From NCBI GenBank assembly GCA_036262035.1, contig DATAJS010000009.1, positions 124,001-188,000 of the forward strand: a stretch of 64,000 bases of DNA. The letters run 5' to 3'. The translations under genes and the position numbers were made by a program. The notes under the pieces are model-generated. The model searched no databases and had not been told where the DNA came from. It was given only the letters and a program-made list of their open reading frames with translations. Each line of letters starts with the position of its first letter. Position 1 is the stretch's first letter. Shown here in pieces: positions 59,168 through 64,000 of the stretch. The stretch is from Burkholderiales bacterium. Lineage in GTDB: Bacteria; Pseudomonadota; Gammaproteobacteria; Burkholderiales; SG8-41.

Positions 59168-59240
59168 AGGTTGCAATGATAGCGAACGTTTGCGCCCGGC
59201 CACGAGGCAGTTCGGCGCCTTCGCGGGACGAGGAACAGAA

Positions 59241-59498
59241 TTGGACGTACAGCAGGAAGTGACGAAGGTCCTTGCGGAAGTGCTGCATCTCGAGGGGCGC
59301 GCGGCGGGGCTCCGCAGGGAATCGCCGCTGCTCGGCGCGCTGCCCGAGCTCGATTCGATCGCGGTCGTCGGCGTGATCACCACGCTCGAAGAGCGCTTCG
59401 GTTTCACGGTCGAGGACGACGAGCTCGACGGCTCGAACTTCGCGACCGTCGGCGCTCTCTCCGACTTCGTCAGCGGTAAGCTCGAAACTGCACGCTAG
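59241..59498 (+). CDS. Acyl carrier protein (TTG start)
   Basis: 85 aa from TTG 59241, eight bases after GAGGA. Phosphopantetheine serine lies in E-L-D-S-I-A-V-V. Helices I-IV and acidic E-D-D-E-L-D-G are typical. With the divergent ligase it forms an acyl-loading pair. The hydrolase 2 gene begins at or before its end in the +1 frame. Confidence 0.9.
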   Translation: MDVQQEVTKVLAEVLHLEGRAAGLRRESPLLGALPELDSIAVVGVITTLEERFGFTVEDDELDGSNFATVGALSDFVSGKLETAR

Positions 59499-59514
59499 CG
59501 CTCAAACGCCCGGG

Positions 59515-60315
59515 CTGGAGACGTTCTTCCTGCCGCTGGAGAGCGGCACGCGTTTCTGCCTGCTGCATGGCCCTGCAAGCGCGAAGCCTCGCGGCGCGAT
59601 CCTGTACGTCCATCCGTTCGCCGAAGAGATGAATCGCTGCCGCCGCATGGCCGCGCTGCAGTCGCGCGCGCTCGCACGGCAGGGGTGGCGGGTGATGCAG
59701 ATCGACCTTTTCGGCTGCGGCGACAGCGCGGGCGAATTCGGCGAGTCGACGTGGCGCGCGTGGCGCGACGACGTGTCGCAAGCGCTGCGTTGGCTGCGCG
59801 AGCGCAGCGGCACGGCGCCGATCCTGTGGGGGCTGCGCATCGGCGCGCTGCTCGCGGCCGAGGCTGCCAAAGACGCCGAGACCGGAGGGCTCGTGTTCTG
59901 GCAGCCGGTGCTCTCGGGCAAACAGTTTCTCCAGCAGTTCCTGCGGCTCAAGGCCGCCGGCGAGATGGTCCAGCAGAGCGATCGCGAGCGCACCGGCACG
60001 CGTGCGCTCCGCGAGCAGTTGGGCCGCGGCGAAGCGGTCGAGATCGCGGGTTACAGCGTGGGGCCCGAGCTCGCGATTCCGCTCGAGGGCGCCGAGCTCG
60101 AACCGCCCTCGGCCGCGTCGCGCGTGCTGTGGCTGGAAGTCGCGGCGAGTGCCGAGCTCTCGCCGGCATCGCGCACACGCATCGAGCGCTGGCAGGCCGC
60201 CGGACATCGCGTCGACGCACGCGCCGTCGAAGGGCCGCAGTTCTGGCAGACCCTCAACATCACCGAGGCGCCCGCGCTCGTCGAGGCGACGAGCGCCGCA
60301 CTCGGTACGTGGTGA
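59515..60315 (+). CDS. Hydrolase 2, exosortase-A system-associated (no canonical start codon)
   Basis: 266 aa if read from CTG 59515. Alpha/beta-hydrolase: E-T-F-F-L-P-L at the start, A-I-L-Y-V-H-P-F-A-E-E-M-N, and I-D-L-F-G-C-G-D-S-A-G. The expected family N-terminus (TIGR03101) is encoded before the first ATG (59629), but between TGA 59374 and 59629 this frame holds no ATG, GTG or TTG. CTG 59515 or CTG 59488 are the candidates, reached by coupling from the ACP gene (stop 59498). Alternatively a base error or frameshift exists here. Confidence 0.8.
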   Translation: METFFLPLESGTRFCLLHGPASAKPRGAILYVHPFAEEMNRCRRMAALQSRALARQGWRVMQIDLFGCGDSAGEFGESTWRAWRDDVSQALRWLRERSGTAPILWGLRIGALLAAEAAKDAETGGLVFWQPVLSGKQFLQQFLRLKAAGEMVQQSDRERTGTRALREQLGRGEAVEIAGYSVGPELAIPLEGAELEPPSAASRVLWLEVAASAELSPASRTRIERWQAAGHRVDARAVEGPQFWQTLNITEAPALVEATSAALGTW

Positions 60316-61172
60316 CCCTGGCGTACGAAGAACGCGCACTCACGTTCGAGTGCGCCGGCGAGCGGCTCGTCGGCATCGTCGCCGCGCCGCATGACGCGCG
60401 GGTCGGCCTCGTGATCGTCGTCGGCGGGCCGCAGTACCGCGCCGGCAGCCATCGACAATACGTGCTCCTGGCGCGCCGCCTGGCGAGCGCCGGTGTGGCC
60501 GTGATGCGGTTCGATTACCGCGGCCTCGGCGACGCGACGGGCGCGATGATCCCGTTCGAAGAAGCGGTCGCCGACGTCGCCGCGGCCATGGACGCGTTCG
60601 CCGCCGCGTGTCCGTCGCTCGAGCGCATCGTCCTGTGGGGACTGTGCGACGCCGCGTCGCTCGCGCTGCTCTACTGGCACGCGACGCGCGATCGGCGCGT
60701 CGCCGGCCTGGTCCTCGCCGATCCGTGGATCACGTCGGAGCAGGAGTTCGCTCAAAGCCAGGCGCGTCATTACCTCGCGCGGCCTTTCCAGCTCGCTTTC
60801 TGGAAGAAACTCGTCAGCGGCGGCGTCGACGTCAAAGGCGCACTCGCCGACGTCAAGTCGGTGCTCGGCACGCTCGCCCGGCGCGGATCGGGAGCAGCCG
60901 CGGCCGCAGCCCCGTTCCAGCAGCGCATGTCGCAGGGCCTCGCGGACTTTCACGATCCCGTGCTGCTCGTGCTCTCCGGCGACCTGACCGCGCGCGACTT
61001 CAGGCAGTACTGCGAGACGCACGCCGAGTGGCAGAACCTCATCGCCCGCGATAACGTCGCACACGGTAACATTCCGGACGCGAATCACACGTTCGCCGGC
61101 GCCGCGGCGCGCGGCGAGGTCGAAAGACTGACGGCGGAATGGCTCGCCGCGAATGTGACGGGCCGTTCGTAA
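60312..61172 (+). CDS. Hydrolase 1, exosortase-A system-associated
   Basis: 286 aa from GTG 60312 (GTGA overlap with hydrolase 2). Alpha/beta-hydrolase: V-I-V-V-G-G-P-Q-Y-R-A-G-S-H-R-Q (TIGR03100 signature), F-D-Y-R-G-L-G-D and L-W-G-L-C-D-A-A-S (Cys nucleophile position G-x-C-x-A, instead of Ser). Together with hydrolase 2 it probably edits or releases ACP- or lipid-bound units. Last gene before the tRNA. Confidence 0.93.
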   Translation: MTLAYEERALTFECAGERLVGIVAAPHDARVGLVIVVGGPQYRAGSHRQYVLLARRLASAGVAVMRFDYRGLGDATGAMIPFEEAVADVAAAMDAFAAACPSLERIVLWGLCDAASLALLYWHATRDRRVAGLVLADPWITSEQEFAQSQARHYLARPFQLAFWKKLVSGGVDVKGALADVKSVLGTLARRGSGAAAAAAPFQQRMSQGLADFHDPVLLVLSGDLTARDFRQYCETHAEWQNLIARDNVAHGNIPDANHTFAGAAARGEVERLTAEWLAANVTGRS

Positions 61173-61187
61173 CATCGCAGCCCTCCA

Positions 61188-61276
61188 GCCCGGATGGTGA
61201 AATTGGTAGACACAAGGGACTTAAAATCCCTGACCCTTAACCGGGTGTGCCGGTTCGAGTCCGGCTCCGGGCACCA
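61188..61276 (+). tRNA. tRNA-Leu (TAA anticodon)
   Basis: Acceptor GCCCGGA (61188-61194) pairs with TCCGGGC before an encoded ACCA end. Anticodon stem AGGGA-CTTAAAA-TCCCT with anticodon TAA at 61222-61224; long variable arm; T-arm GCCGG-TTCGAGT-CCGGC. CCA is encoded. It is a classical integration target; an integrase gene follows 73 bp later. Confidence 0.97.
61252..61276 (+). other. Likely attachment site (attL) at the tRNA-Leu 3' end
   Basis: The T-arm and acceptor 3' half of the tRNA (GGTTCGAGTCC...GGGCACCA) is the usual crossover site for tRNA-targeting tyrosine integrases, and the integrase gene lies immediately beyond. No second copy is seen in the window, so attR must be further right. 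Confidence 0.45.
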
Positions 61277-61348
61277 AAAAACAAGGACTTACGCATAACG
61301 CGGGATCCTCGGTTGACGTTCGCGGGACGCTGATGGGACACTGAACCC

Positions 61349-62422
61349 ATGGCGATCATCGAGACCCGAAAGCAGCACGACGGCACGCTCAGCTACCGCG
61401 CGCGCGTGCGCCTGAAAGGGCATCCCGAGCACTCGCAGACTTTCACGCGCAAGACCGACGCGCGCGACTGGGCTCAGCAGATCGAGGCGACGCTGCGCCG
61501 AGGGCGCCAGCTCCCGACCGCTGAAGCTTCGCGGCGCACGGTCGCCGAGATGATCGACCGGTTCACGACGCAGTCGCTGCCACGCCGGGCGCGCAACAAG
61601 GACGCGGTGAAGACGTCCGCGCTGCTGACTTGGTGGCGGGAGCGCATCGGCGACGTCGCGATCGTGCACGTCACGCCCGCGCTCATCGCGGAGTGCCGCG
61701 ACGAGCTGCTCGCCGGCAAGACCACACGCGGCGGCCTGCGCACGCCCGCGACGGTGAACCGCTACCTCGCCGCGATATCGGCGTGCTTCCGCGAAGCCAT
61801 ACGCGAGTGGCACTGGCTCGAGCAGTCCCCGATGCCAGCGGTCAGCCGTGGCGCCGAGCACCCGGGCGTCGTGCGCTTCCTATCGGAGGATGAAAGAGAC
61901 CGCCTGCTGCGCGCTACGGCTTCGCACGGCGCGCCGTGGCTGCGTCCGCTCGTCATGCTGGCCCTCGCCACCGGCGCGCGCCGCGGCGAGCTCCTCGGGC
62001 TGCGCTGGGCCGACGTCGACCTCGAGCGCGGCATGGTCACCTTCCACATCACGAAGAACCGCGAGCGCCGGTCGGTGCCGGTCGCCGGATCCGCGCTTAC
62101 CGTGCTGCGCACGTGGGCCGATGCGCGCCGCGCCGACGACGATCGCGTCTTCCCCGGGCCGCTTCCGACCCTGCCACTGAACATCGAGAATGCGTGGCGC
62201 GACGCGCTGGCGACGGCGGACGTGCGCGACTTCCGGTTCCACGACCTTCGGCACAGCGCCGCCTCGTATCTCGCGATGAGCGGCGCGACCGCGCCCGAGA
62301 TCGCCGCAGTGCTCGGGCACAAGACGCTGGCGATGGTGAAGCGCTATGCTCACCTCGGCGAGCAGCACACCGCTGCCGTGGTCGAGCGCATGGTGAACAA
62401 GTTTCTTCCGGCGAACGACTGA
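61349..62422 (+). CDS. Tyrosine-recombinase phage-type integrase
   Basis: 357 aa. Arm-binding N-terminus, SAM-like core-binding domain (about 60-160) and catalytic domain with R211 (A-T-G-A-R-R-G-E-L), H298-x-x-R301 (H-D-L-R-H-S), H324 (L-G-H-K-T) and nucleophile Y333 (K-R-Y-A-H-L). All residues intact, so active. It probably inserted the island at the tRNA-Leu. TGATG overlap with the next gene. Confidence 0.97.
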   Translation: MAIIETRKQHDGTLSYRARVRLKGHPEHSQTFTRKTDARDWAQQIEATLRRGRQLPTAEASRRTVAEMIDRFTTQSLPRRARNKDAVKTSALLTWWRERIGDVAIVHVTPALIAECRDELLAGKTTRGGLRTPATVNRYLAAISACFREAIREWHWLEQSPMPAVSRGAEHPGVVRFLSEDERDRLLRATASHGAPWLRPLVMLALATGARRGELLGLRWADVDLERGMVTFHITKNRERRSVPVAGSALTVLRTWADARRADDDRVFPGPLPTLPLNIENAWRDALATADVRDFRFHDLRHSAASYLAMSGATAPEIAAVLGHKTLAMVKRYAHLGEQHTAAVVERMVNKFLPAND

Positions 62423-63138
62423 TGGCCAAGCCGAAGAGCGGTCGCTGCGTGCACTGTCTCGCGACGGTCGACGCGATCACCGACGATCACCTGTTCCCGC
62501 GCGCGTGGTATCCGGCGGTGATGCCGCACACGCTCGAGAAATGGACCGTTCCGGCCTGCCGCGCGTGCAATCACGAGTACGGGAGGATCGAGGAAGATTT
62601 GCTCCTTCGCTTCGCAGCATGCTTGAACCCAGACGGTCCTGCGACCGAGCGCATCCTGATGACGGTCCGGAACTCCATGGACCACAAACGCGCGACGAGC
62701 CGACTTGACGCGTTGAAGCGAATCAAGAAGCGTCGGCGCTTCGAAAAGCTCATCAAGCCGGTCGAACAAGCGACCGACCTCCGACGAGTTCCCGAGATTG
62801 GCCCCGTTCAACCAAAGGACCGATTCGCGATAGTCGTCAGCGCCGCGTCGATCCGGCGCTTCGTCGAAAAGCTTGTGAGGGGCACCGTTTATCTCACAGA
62901 GAATCGGTATATCGAAACCGGGCGCATCGGCGTCTCGATGATGGAACCAGAGCGCGCGGCAGAGGTGCAAGAGTTGCTCGAGCAGTTCGGAGAGCTCCAC
63001 GAGCGAGGCCGCGCCATTCGTATTCGGAAGGCGGTCGCTGCCGAAGCGCCGAGGGACCCGATCTTTGTGTTCGACCTTTGGGATCAGTTTCGCGTCTATG
63101 CTTACGTCGAGGACGAGCTGCGCGAGAGCGGGCGATGA
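62422..63138 (+). CDS. HNH-like endonuclease-type protein on the island
   Basis: 238 aa from ATG 62422 (overlaps integrase stop). N-terminal zinc-type module C-V-H-C (9-12), D-D-H-L-F-P-R-A-W, then V-P-A-C-R-A-C-N-H-E-Y, which is the C-x-x-C ... D-H ... C-x-x-C-N layout of HNH nucleases. The remaining 180 residues are basic and helical with no motif. Codon use and base composition are less GC-rich than the chromosome. Role: unknown, perhaps defence or mobilisation. Confidence 0.7.
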   Translation: MAKPKSGRCVHCLATVDAITDDHLFPRAWYPAVMPHTLEKWTVPACRACNHEYGRIEEDLLLRFAACLNPDGPATERILMTVRNSMDHKRATSRLDALKRIKKRRRFEKLIKPVEQATDLRRVPEIGPVQPKDRFAIVVSAASIRRFVEKLVRGTVYLTENRYIETGRIGVSMMEPERAAEVQELLEQFGELHERGRAIRIRKAVAAEAPRDPIFVFDLWDQFRVYAYVEDELRESGR

Positions 63139-63157
63139 TGATGAATGGGGAGGCGAA

Positions 63158-63598
63158 ATGAGCGTGATGCCCGTTGCAGTAGCCATCGCGTGGCTGGCGA
63201 TCACCGCGGCAGCGAGTGTGTCCGAGGCGGCGGAGCCTTCGATCGTTATATCTGATGGCAATAGCTTGCTCCGCGTGTGCCAGGAAGCGGTCGACGGGGT
63301 CAATAATCCTCGGGAGAAATTGGGCGAAAGCGACGCCGTACGGCGAGGCGCTTACACAATCGCGTGCGCGAACTTTCTGCAGGGCGTTACTCAGACGAAC
63401 ATCTTGTTCCACCCAGGTCCGACGGCAGCACCGACACCGTGCCTGCCGGAGAATGGCGTCTCTAATAGCCAAGCAGCGCGGATTGTCGTGAGGTTCTTGC
63501 AGGCAAACCCTGAGCAGCTTCACCAAGCAGCCGTGATTAACGCAATCCTCGCTCTGGACTCGGCATTTCCTTGTCCCAAAACCAAGGGCCGCCGCTGA
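63158..63598 (+). CDS. Rap1a/Tai-family immunity-like protein
   Basis: 146 aa from ATG 63158, preceded by GGGAGGCG. Signal peptide (ending A-S-V-S-E-A-A), then L-L-R-V-C-Q-E-A-V, A-C-A-N-F-L-Q-G-V, C-L-P-E-N-G-V-S-N-S-Q-A-A-R-I-V-V-R-F-L and F-P-C-P: the four-cysteine Rap1a/Tai pattern. Rap1a proteins neutralise periplasmic type VI amidase effectors. No effector is nearby, so it is an orphan or domesticated member. Confidence 0.75.
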   Translation: MSVMPVAVAIAWLAITAAASVSEAAEPSIVISDGNSLLRVCQEAVDGVNNPREKLGESDAVRRGAYTIACANFLQGVTQTNILFHPGPTAAPTPCLPENGVSNSQAARIVVRFLQANPEQLHQAAVINAILALDSAFPCPKTKGRR

Positions 63599-63859
63599 GA
63601 AATAGAGGAGGTTTGCAAGGCCGATCTGATCGGCGAACACTGGGCCCGAGCGCGATGCGCGAACATCGCGAGCGGCTGACCTCAACGCAGCATCACTGGA
63701 GCTGACGCCATGACGCACGTCCCGTAAGCCTTCGGCGCTTCCCGCAGTTTCCGACGTTCCATTCGAAACCCAGCGGAGTGAGGCGGCCGGCGGGCCTGCG
63801 CGAACAGGACACCGCCGACCTAACCGCCGCGCCCGCGATCTCACTGGAAGATCACGACC
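63599..63859. other. 261-bp island gap, no gene seen
   Basis: Between the Rap1a-like gene and the partial ORF at 63860. I found no convincing ORF, repeat or RNA gene. A GGAAG lies near its right end, serving as the ribosome site of the next ORF. Confidence 0.4.
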
Positions 63860-64000
63860 ATGACGGCTACCAACGATTCTACAGTTTCACCTTCTGCCGC
63901 ACATTCAGTCCCCGGGCATAGGACATACACGATCCCCAGCAAGACGATCGACGACGCAGCGTGCGCCCTCGAGGGCCTCGCTGCAATCGTGCGTCTCGTC
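63860..64000 (+). CDS. Partial hypothetical protein running off the window
   Basis: Opens with ATG 63860 after GGAAG; 47 codons are open to the edge (M-T-A-T-N-D-S-T-V-S-P ... T-I-P-S-K-T-I-D-D-A-A-C-A-L-E-G-L). No family recognised. Start and frame are plausible but the 3' end is missing. Confidence 0.4.
   Translation, partial: MTATNDSTVSPSAAHSVPGHRTYTIPSKTIDDAACALEGLAAIVRLV

Noticed and set aside
61290-61861. Minus ORF opposite the integrase
   Set aside because: Integrase catalytic residues on plus are complete; the minus frame has no recognisable domain.

Overview
The window is high-GC DNA from a betaproteobacterium, most likely a Burkholderiales-like lineage. Three things suggest this: eleven intact Bug/TctC-type periplasmic binding proteins, an exosortase-A-associated gene set, and a type IV minor pilin operon of the PilE-FimT-PilV-PilW-PilX-PilY1 type. 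I saw no rRNA genes, CRISPR array or transposase gene.

Positions 1-51 kb are an accessory catabolic region. Orphan Bug receptors, none with TctA/TctB membrane genes nearby, alternate with single enzymes for organic acids and aromatics: an FAD oxidase, an F420-type LLM oxidoreductase, TauD and IPNS-like dioxygenases, a TIM-barrel amidohydrolase, SDR and MDR dehydrogenases, cupins, carboxymuconolactone decarboxylase-like proteins, an enolase-superfamily enzyme, a FAH hydrolase, an alpha-hydroxy-acid oxidase, two MmgE/PrpD proteins, a DapA-like aldolase, an Asp/Glu-racemase-like protein and an HpcH/HpaI aldolase. Also here are a ParE-type toxin-antitoxin pair, an ECF41 sigma factor with its usual CMD partner, a CPA1 antiporter and a CysB-like LysR regulator. 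Intergenic spaces are full of palindromic REP-like elements of several families, some nested. Gene relics (an LLM fragment at 4.1 kb, a Bug C-terminus at 31.9 kb, two unassigned C-terminal tails) show active turnover.

The most unusual gene is at 33015-34733. Two same-frame ORFs are separated by a single TGA that sits exactly at the U of a U-G-S-C motif, and a 13-bp bulged hairpin starts 4 nt after it. I read it as one 572-residue UGSC-family selenoprotein with a bacterial SECIS element. The selA/selB/selC genes are not in this window.

Positions 45.4-51.8 kb (minus strand) are a type IV pilus minor pilin/PilY1 operon with overlapping start and stop codons. Its leader contains a sequence closely matching a c-di-GMP-I (GEMM) riboswitch, so this pilus operon is probably controlled by c-di-GMP. 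Positions 52-56.3 kb hold housekeeping-like genes: a Cupin_8 protein, UDP-glucose dehydrogenase, a rhomboid protease, DUF1178 and a universal stress protein. Positions 56.3-61.2 kb hold the divergent exosortase-A-associated set: PLP decarboxylase and acyl-CoA ligase on minus; ACP, hydrolase 2 and hydrolase 1 on plus. No exosortase gene is in view. At 61.19 kb a tRNA-Leu(TAA) is followed by a tyrosine integrase, an HNH-like protein, a Rap1a-like immunity protein and less GC-rich DNA: the left end of an integrated island that runs off the window.
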